Shown: one piece after another, positions 44,901 through 52,533 of the stretch
Numbering within the stretch: the stretch's first letter is position 1
How the letters are laid out: every line of letters begins with the position of its first letter
DNA from: Sphingobacterium sp. HMA12
GTDB lineage: Bacteria; Bacteroidota; Bacteroidia; Sphingobacteriales; Sphingobacteriaceae
DNA: 64,000 nucleotides
Assembly: GCF_002933815.1 (NCBI RefSeq)
Contig: NZ_BEYR01000006.1
Coordinates: 248,001-312,000, forward strand
Direction: 5' to 3'
Notes under the pieces: model-generated
Told to the model about the DNA's origin: nothing
What the model saw: the letters and a program-made list of their open reading frames with translations, nothing else
The model's database searches: none
Made by a program: the position numbers and the translations under genes

Positions 44901-45147
44901 CGTAACCGATCAATCGAAATGCGATTGATGTGCCGGCGCTAACAGTCACGCTAAATGTTCCCGAAGAATTCGTCGAGGTTACTTCACGTGAGCTTTTTCC
45001 AAAACGCACAGTTACCCCGGCAAGCGCCCGCCCCTTATCATCCGTTACTTTGCCGGACATAATAATTGCTTGTGCAAAAGCCCCAACAGACAAAAGCATA
45101 CACAACGCCAGTAAAATAAATCTGCTATAAAATATTTTTAATTGCAT
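41989..45147 (-). CDS. SusC/RagA-family TonB-dependent transporter (11-gene operon, second pair)
   Basis: A 1052-residue channel. A signal peptide (SVGAFAQ, about 1-26), carboxypeptidase-regulatory-like domain (about 28-105, MSGKVTDDKGRALAGVTVRFGKSS), then MDEVVVRGYVKRPRETTTGASTKISGKEI, plug (NVENLLQGKVAGLNIQVNTGAPG, SPLYVIDGVPMDADRANELG, LYGSLAAYGVIIINTKRG) and barrel ending QYNVGVNIDF. No STN domain. It follows the DUF5007 gene after 12 bases and pairs with the SusD at 40429. Substrate unknown. The shared LacI operator with GH92 genes suggests mannose-containing oligosaccharides or glycopeptides. Confidence 0.95.
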   Translation of the reverse strand: MQLKIFYSRFILLALCMLLSVGAFAQAIIMSGKVTDDKGRALAGVTVRFGKSSREVTSTNSSGTFSVTVSAGTSIAFRLIGYEGVTMTARADRTVTVRMKELDNQMDEVVVRGYVKRPRETTTGASTKISGKEIQDIPAANVENLLQGKVAGLNIQVNTGAPGFRGSTQIRGLSTISVSGSGEQSFLTPTSPLYVIDGVPMDADRANELGLSQQGPGISPLSLIPPEDIESIEVLKDAQATSLYGSLAAYGVIIINTKRGNSEVPRVRYTGNFFLKTPPKLRETLGGNLERRLKLMQIYGNALSQLDLDQISQTPMLSDSLNAYYNNSTNWQDLFYATTYNQTHNVAIDGGNQKLNYKANLNYYNENGIIKNTGFDRYMANMRFEYYPNEKFRFTAQVNASLGSKSKGNGLGILQSGVATNGTFSTLLPGPSFYLASSGYNSALQTKNDNSSKSIKPFIEASYEFLSGLRATTTVSYESTSDNENTFTPAAANGQFAQVYAYYGRYNSLYNRNSINYSHTFNEKHTVFFNLFNEIRTLEKQANAALQARTPNDQFEGPLGFDGYFSKGGGLLRRGFGKERGLSFAIAGTYDYMKRYVVDLSYRRDGSSQNGFGNLYTKNPAVGFRWNAYHEEFLKEVDWINLLSLRTSWGVNVMPNSTLERVYGKYDITGSYNDKIGIGINYEQIPNPNLKPTTTTQYNLGLDLALFNNRFEMTYDTYYKKVDNILFEERLSSSLGFEKVNSNSAAIANYGHELSLMFRPWTEGRFTMSIGANGAYNKDVLLKLPEHYGGQFVRWENDDKYKQHIVFRVGTSTMSNYMLLNRGVYSTDADVPVDPATGRRYRMANGTEFQAGDPIIADLDGNYILDENDYARTGNSQPLITGGMQLNFNYNHETLGSFGLNVYASYTAKRTILNNALAERLQLMSDPYGDKAVVPLDDINMWMKPGDVAKYPYAYDFKRYANINPFRMDQDLWAEDGSYFKLNSVTLSYMFTKNAARRYGMERLRVFVSAENLNTFSKYSGPNPENVTSMGRDGSGGYPVPRQYNVGVNIDF

Positions 45148-45159
45148 AACTTTCCGCTA

Positions 45160-46272
45160 TTATTCATTATCAAATCGTGGATTTTCCCGTTGAAAATGGA
45201 AGACAATCTCCCAATCACCTTTAGTAAAAATTTTGAAGTTTAAACCAAATCCTGCCGTGATCAATATTCCACCAAATCCAACTCTAGAATAGCCAAAATC
45301 AATTTTTGCACTACTTCCATTGGTGTATTTGGTCGGATAATTGGTCAACGGAATTGGATATGCCACATCATATTGCACATACGTAGGTGTTTTCTTTATG
45401 TTGAAACCATGCACAAGTTCAGCCCAATTTGTTTCATTAAAATTTTCAGGATTAATTGGCTTCTTGTCTTTATCCCAAAAAACAAATCGCAGATTATGTC
45501 CATTGCCTCCATCGAAACGGCGGATATAAATAACTAAATCCTTGAATTCATCATTTGTCCGCAAAAGCTGGTTGGAAGACTCGCCATAAACGTTGTTCAT
45601 ATAAGCGGGCCAAATGTAACTTTGCTTCTTCGGGTTTTTGGGATCTTGTGGATCGGGAGCAACTTCACCATTATAGGGATTCTTGTCCGAATAAGGTTCA
45701 TAATCCTGCACCCGCCAGGGAAGAATCATAAAATCTTTAACGATGGTCGAGCCACCGGAATTAGAGACTTTGAGATCAAAATAACGTATATTTTGAACGA
45801 GGTCAATGCTATCTTTAGAACGGGGTGGGATCAACTCATTGGTAGAAGAATTCCAAAGGATAAAGGTCCCAGTAGAATCCACTTCAAAAAGTGGACGATT
45901 GACCAGCTTGCGCTTGGCCTCAATTTCCTCCAGATTCTTTTCCGTACCATCATAACGTGTGATCCACTGGTATACAGGCTTGACCTGAAAAAGATCGTTG
46001 TAAGGTCTACCATCGCCATAGCGTGGATTGATAATCTCAAAATGCAATGGTGTGGTTGAGTGATCTGTATTGACCGTCCCCATAAGAGATGTACGCCCCA
46101 AAATGGGATAAAATGATTTTCCATCATAGGTCAGATTCACACTCAAAAATTCCTTTTCTTCCGGTAGATTGTATAATTTTTTACACCCGCTTAAGCCCGC
46201 ACACAACGAGATCAATAAACCCCAGGAGCATGCATGTTTATATATCGTACTATTTCTTTTCGAAATTTTCAT
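45160..46272 (-). CDS. DUF5007-like lipoprotein
   Basis: A 370-residue lipoprotein (lipobox ends at Cys30, LSGC, then KKLYNLPEEKEFLS). The rest is predicted beta-rich with no catalytic motif I can identify. Features include LTYDGKSFYPILGRTSLMG near the start, FEVDSTGTFILWNSSTNELIP in the middle, YIWPAYMNNVYGESSNQLLR, and IDFGYSRVGFGGILITAGFGLNF before the end. I assign it to DUF5007 from memory of proteins in similar Bacteroidetes loci. It lies between a fasciclin-F5/8 protein and the second susC, with gaps of 22 and 12 bases, so it is a fixed part of the operon. It is probably a surface accessory binding protein. Confidence 0.72.
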   Translation of the reverse strand: MKISKRNSTIYKHACSWGLLISLCAGLSGCKKLYNLPEEKEFLSVNLTYDGKSFYPILGRTSLMGTVNTDHSTTPLHFEIINPRYGDGRPYNDLFQVKPVYQWITRYDGTEKNLEEIEAKRKLVNRPLFEVDSTGTFILWNSSTNELIPPRSKDSIDLVQNIRYFDLKVSNSGGSTIVKDFMILPWRVQDYEPYSDKNPYNGEVAPDPQDPKNPKKQSYIWPAYMNNVYGESSNQLLRTNDEFKDLVIYIRRFDGGNGHNLRFVFWDKDKKPINPENFNETNWAELVHGFNIKKTPTYVQYDVAYPIPLTNYPTKYTNGSSAKIDFGYSRVGFGGILITAGFGLNFKIFTKGDWEIVFHFQRENPRFDNE

Positions 46273-46294
46273 GTCTATATCTTGTTAAATTGGT

Positions 46295-47401
46295 TTATTG
46301 GTTGCGGTTCATCGTCCAATCTGCCAACTGGAAATCACCCCCACTATACATCCGGGCAATATTCAAACGATAGGTTTTATAGGCTGTAGTATTATTGAAG
46401 AAGAATACACGTAACTGAAACCGTTCGTCGAATACTTCGTCTTTTTTGGTATCTAAAAGTTCCCATTTGCCTGTTTGCTCGTTCAGTCCCTGCAAAGTCC
46501 AGTCTGTTGGATCTCGCGACTGAATATCGTTGGCAGACCGCAGCGTGTAACTGTTGGCCGCCACTGCGACAAGAAAATCCCATTGCAGATAGAATTGTCC
46601 TGGATTTGAAAGGAAAAACTTGGTCTCCGGATTACCATCAAATACATATTTGGAAGCTTCCACGGCATTTGGCCCGCCAGAGGCTTCTTTTGATGCTGAT
46701 CCCACTCCACCAATTGTAACAAATAGATTCTCTGGTGGCGGGATATATATAATTTGACTGACAAACTTATTGAAACCAAAAACATGGTCTGGATTCAACA
46801 CATGCACCACCGCATTGTCGGTCTGTATATTTAGTGAACTCGTCTCCGTGGTCACCCAGTTACGATTGAAAACAGATCTTCTGGTATCAGAAAAGTCGAT
46901 GATAGTTGGTCCACCATCCAAGAATCCGGACGAAGCTTGTCGATTCAATCCAATATGCATCGGGTAACCATAGCGGATACCTCGAACATCTTTACCGTCT
47001 TGATTTAAAAGTGAATCACTCGAGGTCCGTCCTTGGACAATATACTGGCACATCAATGAGTCAAGTATTTCGTATTTTACCGAGGTCAGATACTGCGCTG
47101 GCTTATCCGAAACACTCAACGTATTATTTAGATTCTGAATAGCCAATTGAAAATTTGCGTTGGTCAATGCAAACAAAGTCACCGTGCTGTCCTCCAGTTT
47201 TTTTTGTAAGCCGATCCGATCAATCACCTTAATCAGCGAATCGTAGACCCCAGGTTTACTTTTCAGATAACTGTATAAATTGCCCTTATAAACTGGCTCT
47301 TTCGATATCGGCGAATAATAGCCTTTATCTTTGGCACAGGCATACAGCAAGACCAAAACTAAAAATGCATATATGCAGCGTACAAATAGGTTCTTTCTCA
47401 T
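46295..47401 (-). CDS. Lipoprotein with fasciclin and discoidin (F5/8 type C) domains
   Basis: A 368-residue lipoprotein (lipobox ends at Cys22, LYACAKDKGYY). A FAS1-like domain covers about residues 40-210 (NLYSYLKSKPGVYDSLIKVIDRIGL, TVTLFALTNANFQLAI, DNAVVHVLNPDHVFGF). A C-terminal F5/8 module (about 230-368) shows SGGPNAVEASKYVFDGNPETKFFL, YTLRSANDIQSRDPTDWTLQ and YKTYRLNIARMYSGGDFQLADW. It combines the two domain types that appear separately elsewhere in this operon. It starts 13 bases after the first susD stop. Likely anchors or captures a glycoprotein or polysaccharide ligand at the surface. Confidence 0.82.
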   Translation of the reverse strand: MRKNLFVRCIYAFLVLVLLYACAKDKGYYSPISKEPVYKGNLYSYLKSKPGVYDSLIKVIDRIGLQKKLEDSTVTLFALTNANFQLAIQNLNNTLSVSDKPAQYLTSVKYEILDSLMCQYIVQGRTSSDSLLNQDGKDVRGIRYGYPMHIGLNRQASSGFLDGGPTIIDFSDTRRSVFNRNWVTTETSSLNIQTDNAVVHVLNPDHVFGFNKFVSQIIYIPPPENLFVTIGGVGSASKEASGGPNAVEASKYVFDGNPETKFFLSNPGQFYLQWDFLVAVAANSYTLRSANDIQSRDPTDWTLQGLNEQTGKWELLDTKKDEVFDERFQLRVFFFNNTTAYKTYRLNIARMYSGGDFQLADWTMNRNQ

Positions 47402-47414
47402 TTTTGTTGTTCCT

Positions 47415-48929
47415 TTACTTCCAGTAAGAATTTTGTGCTATCAACTTATTTTGGGCCAGAATTTCCTTGGCAATTGGCCAATAGATTCCATCGTTTGCGA
47501 TTAGTCCGGCCAACTGCGGGTTATCATGTTTGATCTTTTCACGACGGATCATATCATACCAACGATGCCCCTCTCCCATCAATTCTCTTTTCCGCTCCAA
47601 AAAAATTGCATCAATTAAATCGCCATTGACCGTTTCGCTATAAACTTTGAGGCCTCTCCTTTCCCGAATTTCATTCAATAGTTCAATCGCTGTAGATTTC
47701 TCCCCCAGTACAGCAAGCGCTTCGGCGCGCAACAAAGTGATATCTTCCAGTCGGGTCAAAATTGTCGCACTGGTAAAAATTCGGAATGTCGGATCGGACG
47801 AACCGCCCATGATACATTTGATTTTGCTAAAAATGGGATATTTGCTATTAAAATTTCGGAAATAGACTTCCGTATTCGGATTTCCGAGTGTATCGATGCT
47901 AAAGCGTTGATCTTTTTTCTCGTTAAAGGTTTTTAGGATCGTCTCCTTGGGCATATAAATATCTGGAACAGATTTACTCACCACAGGAGAAGCAAGTGTA
48001 AGTTCTTCAATATGCCCTGTAAATGATGCTTCAACGTGTGCCCAGATATAGGGGAAAGCAAACATTTGTTCTGATCTTTTCTCAAAGAAAAATCCATTAC
48101 CATCTGTTAAAAATGAAGTTGATAAATAATAGGCTCCCCCCTTTGAATAATTATTCATGATAAATTGTGTGTATGCGGCTGCATCCGCATAATTTGCCTG
48201 CCATGCGGCTAAATGTGCTAAGATGGCATAAGCAGAAAGCTTGCGGACCAATGCACCACTCCACCTAGAGGAGGCTTCATTGTAATAATTGCCTATTTGC
48301 TGTTCATCACCTGTACTATATGAATAAGGCAATACCTGTGCGGCATCATACATTTCCTTTTCGATCCAGGCATAAATTTTTAGGCGATCCTCCCGCGCTT
48401 TATTTTCAAAATTTCCATCGTGGGAATTCAAAATCAAAGGGACATCACCCCAGATGCGCACCATATTAAAATAGGCATAGGCACGTAAAAATCTTGCCTG
48501 GGCGACATCCACTACCAGATTATTTTCGGTATAGCGCAGATCTTTTGTCCGTACTTCCGGAGCGCGTTCCATAAATATATTGGCCGCGTTGACTACGGCA
48601 AACCAGCGCCTCCAATTGGACAATGCGCCTAAAGATTCGTAATTTGCCTTGAGGTCATTTTTAATAATAGCCTTTAAATCCTGCCGGTTTGGACTTTCGA
48701 AATCGCCCGAGCGGACTTCTCCATAGAGCCAATACGCATTATTGTCGTCCAACGCAGCTTTGGTTAGTCCATAGATCCCCATCAGACCGGCTCGGGTATC
48801 TTCAAGGGCATTCCACATATTCTCCTCTTTGACTGTACGGGAAGAATCAATATCCAACATTTTCTTACACCCTCCCAGAGTGAGTAAGAAGAATGGTAAA
48901 AAACGAATTATAAGATGGTATCTTTTCAT
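47415..48929 (-). CDS. SusD/RagB-family surface lipoprotein (11-gene operon, first pair)
   Basis: A 504-residue SusD-like lipoprotein. Start 48929 (MKRYHLIIRFLPFFLLTLGGC, Cys21) is chosen because an earlier ATG overlaps the susC gene and is separated from the signal by basic residues. The N-terminal SusD-like part has TRAGLMGIYGLTKAAL, and ARFLRAYAYFNMVRIWGDVPLIL follows. The RagB part has LEDITLLRAEALAVLG and FLERKRELMGEGHRWYDMIR, then IANDGIYWPIAKEILAQN. It follows its susC partner by 10 bases and precedes the fasciclin-F5/8 gene by 13. Confidence 0.94.
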   Translation of the reverse strand: MKRYHLIIRFLPFFLLTLGGCKKMLDIDSSRTVKEENMWNALEDTRAGLMGIYGLTKAALDDNNAYWLYGEVRSGDFESPNRQDLKAIIKNDLKANYESLGALSNWRRWFAVVNAANIFMERAPEVRTKDLRYTENNLVVDVAQARFLRAYAYFNMVRIWGDVPLILNSHDGNFENKAREDRLKIYAWIEKEMYDAAQVLPYSYSTGDEQQIGNYYNEASSRWSGALVRKLSAYAILAHLAAWQANYADAAAYTQFIMNNYSKGGAYYLSTSFLTDGNGFFFEKRSEQMFAFPYIWAHVEASFTGHIEELTLASPVVSKSVPDIYMPKETILKTFNEKKDQRFSIDTLGNPNTEVYFRNFNSKYPIFSKIKCIMGGSSDPTFRIFTSATILTRLEDITLLRAEALAVLGEKSTAIELLNEIRERRGLKVYSETVNGDLIDAIFLERKRELMGEGHRWYDMIRREKIKHDNPQLAGLIANDGIYWPIAKEILAQNKLIAQNSYWK

Positions 48930-48939
48930 TTTTTTTCGT

Positions 48940-51882
48940 TTAAAAGTCAACTTTAATACCTAGGGTATAGATCCGTGGTATCTGCATTTTGGACCCAATA
49001 TCATAGCCGGTATAATCCACAATCTCCGGATCAACGCCACTATAGGACGTTATTGTCGCTACATTATTCGCAGAAACATAGGCATAGGCACGCTGGATAC
49101 GTTGTTGCCGCCCGCCCAAAAGCGAAGTCAGATCATACCCCAGGGTAATAGCACGTATTTTCAGAAAAGACGCATTTTCTAAAAAAAGATCCTGATCCGC
49201 CTGGTAAGGAATGACAGAACTCCAAGGATTGTATAATGGATACTTACTATAATCGCCTCTTTTTTCCCAATACGTAATCTCCTTGATCGCATCTAATTTT
49301 TTAGCACCTTCATTATTGATAAAGTCAAATCGGGTCGCCATTTCCTGGTTAATTAATTCTCGTCCGATATTGTAGTACATATTGATCCCTAAATCCCATT
49401 TCCCAAGGACAAAATTGTTAGACCAATTACCAAACAATAAGGGTAAGCGGTGCCCCTGCAGCGTCCGGTCACTATCATCGATCCTATTGTCCCCATTCTG
49501 ATCTTTCCATATTGGATCTCCGGCACGTAATTGAATAGAATTATAAGTCATTCCTTGCGGCACCTCGGCATCCGTTTTATAAATCCCGGTATTGGAAAGC
49601 AACCAGTATTGGTCAAGGGATTTTCCGACTTCCAATAGACTGTTGCCAATAACCAGCTGTTCTAGACCATTGGGTAGTGCTTTGAGCTTATTCTGATTGT
49701 GCGATACATTGAGCGCCGTGGACCATTTAAACCGATCGGACTGGATTGGATCAAGCCCAACAGTAAATTCAATACCTGCATTTTGAACGTCCATTCCTGC
49801 CATGTAACTGGATTTATAGCCATATTCGCTATAAGACGGAATATTAATAAGCTGATTTTTAGTTTGTTTCAGGTACACATCCAAGGAGACATGAAAGTTC
49901 CTTTTTTCAATTGCGTAGTCAAGACCTAAATTGCCCTGATCGGTGTAAGCCCAGGGAATATTGTAGCCTACCCATCCCGATTCATAAGGACGTACCAGTC
50001 CAGCGATGGCATTATATCCTGCAATTAGCTGGTTACCTGTAAACCCCATTTGAGCAACATAATTGGGCCCTTGCGCAAAATCATCAAACACGTTACTCAG
50101 GCCGATACGTCCAACGCTAAATCTGGCGGTCAGATCTTTCAAGCCATTATCGGAAACGAAATAGCTATTTTTGATATTCCAATTCGCTGAAAGCGAAGGT
50201 GTAAAAATCCAGCGTGCATCCGGCTGTGCATTGGAAGAACCATCTGTTCTCAACAGAAGTGAAACATCCACTTTCTTATCATAATTATAATTTGCCCGGC
50301 CATAAAAGGAGACCAGATTATGGCGTATACGGTCCAAAAACTTAAATATAAGTGCCTTAGGGTAAGCCGTAGCTTCCAAATAATTTGACTTGTTGGAATC
50401 ATCCTCCAAAAGATTCACCTTAATAAAATCGTTTACTCCTTTGTAAGCATATGCATAATTATAGCGATAAGTATCCCATTGCAGACTATTTCCGATTAAA
50501 AGATTCAGGTTGTTTTTATCATCAATTTTCCAATCATAGTATGCCTTATTGTCAAAAATCGCACGTTGGTTATAACCATAATAATTAGATGCGAAATTAT
50601 TGGATTCCATCAATTTACTATGGTAGAACTGGTCTCTGTAGCCCTCGTTGTAATCGACCATGCCCGTCGTTAGAAAATGGAAATTTCCAAAATCCAATTG
50701 CAGCTTTCCATATCCCTGTACAACGTTGGTTTTATTGTTATCGAAACCTTTTTTATAGTAACTTAAATACTCATTGTACACCTCTTTATTTGGTGAAAGA
50801 GGGGCAGACAGATCCGGAAAATAAGCCAATTGGGCAAATCTGTCCCTCATATTGAGATTACGATTCCGGTCCAACCTGGTAATATTGGCCTGCATCGAGA
50901 AGGTCAGCCAGGTAAGAGGTCGCATGTTTAAACCAAACAACGCATAATATTTATTTAGTTTTACCTTTTCCGCAACACCTTTATCCTGGGTCGATCCCGC
51001 CGCAAATTGAAAATTCGCCCGTGGCCCACCTCCAGAAAGGTTGGCATTTAAATTATATACCAAGCCATTATTGTAATAAGAATCTGTCCAATCTGATTTA
51101 CCAAAATAGTTCATGTTAAGCGAATCGCTCAGGTATACAGGATAGGAATCGCCATCATCGTATCGGCCATTGGATGTATACAGATCATAAAACTGCTTTC
51201 TGAATCTATTTTCGTATTCTCCGTTGATTGTGGTCACTTGCGGCCGTTGCGCTAATCCAGTATACATGTTGACAGCAATACGATTTGTCTTGTCCGCTTT
51301 AGGTTCCTTTGTCTGTACGACAATTGCTCCATTGGCGGCATTGGGCCCGTACATAGCCATTGCAGCGACGTCTTTCAGTACTTCGATCGACTTGACCATA
51401 TCAATATTGATATTAGCGAAAAGATTGGTCGCTGGACCGATGCGTTCAAGGTCGTAAGTCTGCACAGCATAGGCAAATGGATGCTCTCCGACCAATGGGA
51501 TACCATCCACGACCACTAAAGGCTGGTTTTGAAACACATCAACATCAGAAAGCAATGGTCGAGAAACGCCACGAAAATACATGGGTTGTTTGGTTCCTGG
51601 TTCACCAGATGGCTCGGTCACGTAAACTCCCGTATTGTTTCCCTTAAGGTACTGCTGAAGGGATGTATAAGGTAACAAGCCTTGTTTCTTAATTTCAACA
51701 GGATTGACCTGGCTAGCTTTGATCTGAAATATGGAATCTAATTTTACAGTTCCAATCTGAAGCTTAAGACTATCTGAAGGAGATAATTGCTTATTATCCT
51801 GACCAGAAACAAAAGAACAGCAAGCATAGGACCATCCCAAGACGACAAGCCCACTTAAACACCTCTTTTTAATCATGTGCAT
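48940..51882 (-). CDS. SusC-like TonB-dependent transporter lacking the N-terminal regulatory domain
   Basis: A 980-residue channel, first gene of the 11-gene operon. After the signal (ending near VSGQ, residue 28) there is only a short linker (DSLKLQIGTVKLDSIFQIKA). The usual carboxypeptidase-regulatory-like domain found in the other SusC proteins here is absent. The plug is recognisable (SLQQYLKGNNTGVYVTEPSGEPG, QPMYFRGVSRPLLS, PLVVVDGIPL, MYGPNAANGAIVVQTKEP) and the barrel ends IYTLGIKVDF. The plug motifs are more divergent than in its neighbours. A LacI-type operator-like palindrome lies about 180 bases upstream. It pairs with the SusD at 47415. Confidence 0.92.
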   Translation of the reverse strand: MHMIKKRCLSGLVVLGWSYACCSFVSGQDNKQLSPSDSLKLQIGTVKLDSIFQIKASQVNPVEIKKQGLLPYTSLQQYLKGNNTGVYVTEPSGEPGTKQPMYFRGVSRPLLSDVDVFQNQPLVVVDGIPLVGEHPFAYAVQTYDLERIGPATNLFANINIDMVKSIEVLKDVAAMAMYGPNAANGAIVVQTKEPKADKTNRIAVNMYTGLAQRPQVTTINGEYENRFRKQFYDLYTSNGRYDDGDSYPVYLSDSLNMNYFGKSDWTDSYYNNGLVYNLNANLSGGGPRANFQFAAGSTQDKGVAEKVKLNKYYALFGLNMRPLTWLTFSMQANITRLDRNRNLNMRDRFAQLAYFPDLSAPLSPNKEVYNEYLSYYKKGFDNNKTNVVQGYGKLQLDFGNFHFLTTGMVDYNEGYRDQFYHSKLMESNNFASNYYGYNQRAIFDNKAYYDWKIDDKNNLNLLIGNSLQWDTYRYNYAYAYKGVNDFIKVNLLEDDSNKSNYLEATAYPKALIFKFLDRIRHNLVSFYGRANYNYDKKVDVSLLLRTDGSSNAQPDARWIFTPSLSANWNIKNSYFVSDNGLKDLTARFSVGRIGLSNVFDDFAQGPNYVAQMGFTGNQLIAGYNAIAGLVRPYESGWVGYNIPWAYTDQGNLGLDYAIEKRNFHVSLDVYLKQTKNQLINIPSYSEYGYKSSYMAGMDVQNAGIEFTVGLDPIQSDRFKWSTALNVSHNQNKLKALPNGLEQLVIGNSLLEVGKSLDQYWLLSNTGIYKTDAEVPQGMTYNSIQLRAGDPIWKDQNGDNRIDDSDRTLQGHRLPLLFGNWSNNFVLGKWDLGINMYYNIGRELINQEMATRFDFINNEGAKKLDAIKEITYWEKRGDYSKYPLYNPWSSVIPYQADQDLFLENASFLKIRAITLGYDLTSLLGGRQQRIQRAYAYVSANNVATITSYSGVDPEIVDYTGYDIGSKMQIPRIYTLGIKVDF

Positions 51883-52063
51883 AAGAATGATATATAATTA
51901 GGTTATTTTACTTTTCTAGTTTAATTGGTTATTTACCCCTGAATCAGAGGCTAATGGTGTTGATTATTCTGAGATAAGAAAATTGGCCAATTCTTTCTCA
52001 AAAAAACACGTTATGCAGTATCAAATAAAACTACCATCATCATCTAAGGTTTAAAGTGTATAT

Positions 52064-52078
52064 AAAAAACGTTTTAGC
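52064..52078. promoter_or_regulatory. LacI-type operator-like palindrome before the 11-gene operon (site 3)
   Basis: AAAAAACGTTTTAGC contains the perfect palindrome AAAACGTTTT and, with TTAG, matches the right half of the operators before the two GH92 promoters (ACTAAnACGTnTTAGT). It lies 182 bases upstream of the susC start. No clear -7 box abuts it. Confidence 0.5.
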
Positions 52079-52165
52079 ATACTAGGGAATATCCTTCTGT
52101 CAAAACTGGTTTAATTGCTTAATTGGTCAGCACTTATCGCTCTTGGTTATATTGAAGATATATAG

Positions 52166-52198
52166 AAAACGGAGAAAAAAAAATTTTTTCTCCGTTTT
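52166..52198. repeat. 15-bp perfect A/T-rich inverted repeat
   Basis: Arms 52166-52180 and 52184-52198 (AAAACGGAGAAAAAA / TTTTTTCTCCGTTTT) with a three-base loop, flanked by a T-run on the plus strand and A on the other side. It is shaped like a terminator, but minus-strand transcripts should already stop at 52476-52506. It could be a second terminator or a leader element. Confidence 0.6.
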
Positions 52199-52475
52199 TT
52201 TTATTTTGCTAAACTGGTTTAGTGTGCAACATTAAGCTATTTTATATTAAAAAACTTGATTTCTGACCGCTAAAATCAAGATTTGCTAAAATAACGCATG
52301 AGTTATTTTTTTTACAAATTGTAACGCTCTGCTCCATCTTAGCAACTAAAAGCTGCCCACTTATTTATACGGGATACGTATAAAATGTTTTTATTGAAAA
52401 AGTAGTCCATAATGGGAGCAAATAAGCCTATGTTATAACAACAGCCAAAGACAAGCAACATGACGCATTCACAAA

Positions 52476-52506
52476 AAAAGACCGATCAGTAAACGATCGG
52501 TCTTTT
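52476..52506. terminator. Bidirectional terminator after the GH92-BSP-GH92 operon
   Basis: A perfect 12-bp stem, arms 52476-52487 and 52495-52506 (AAAAGACCGATC / GATCGGTCTTTT), with a seven-base loop, followed on the minus strand by a run of T. It lies 27 bases past the GH92 stop. Confidence 0.85.
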
Positions 52507-52533
52507 CATCTATATTAAGTCAGTTAAGCTGAA

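Larger units (their letters stand above)
51883..52533. other. 651-bp regulatory gap between the GH92-BSP-GH92 operon and the 11-gene operon
   Basis: No coding frame. It holds, from high to low coordinates, the terminator of the GH92 operon (52476-52506), a 14-base AAACTGGTTT palindrome (52209-52222), a 15-bp hairpin (52166-52198), a second AAACTGGTTT copy (about 52103-52112) and a LacI-type AAAACGTTTT palindrome (52066-52075). It then leads to the susC start. Confidence 0.7.
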
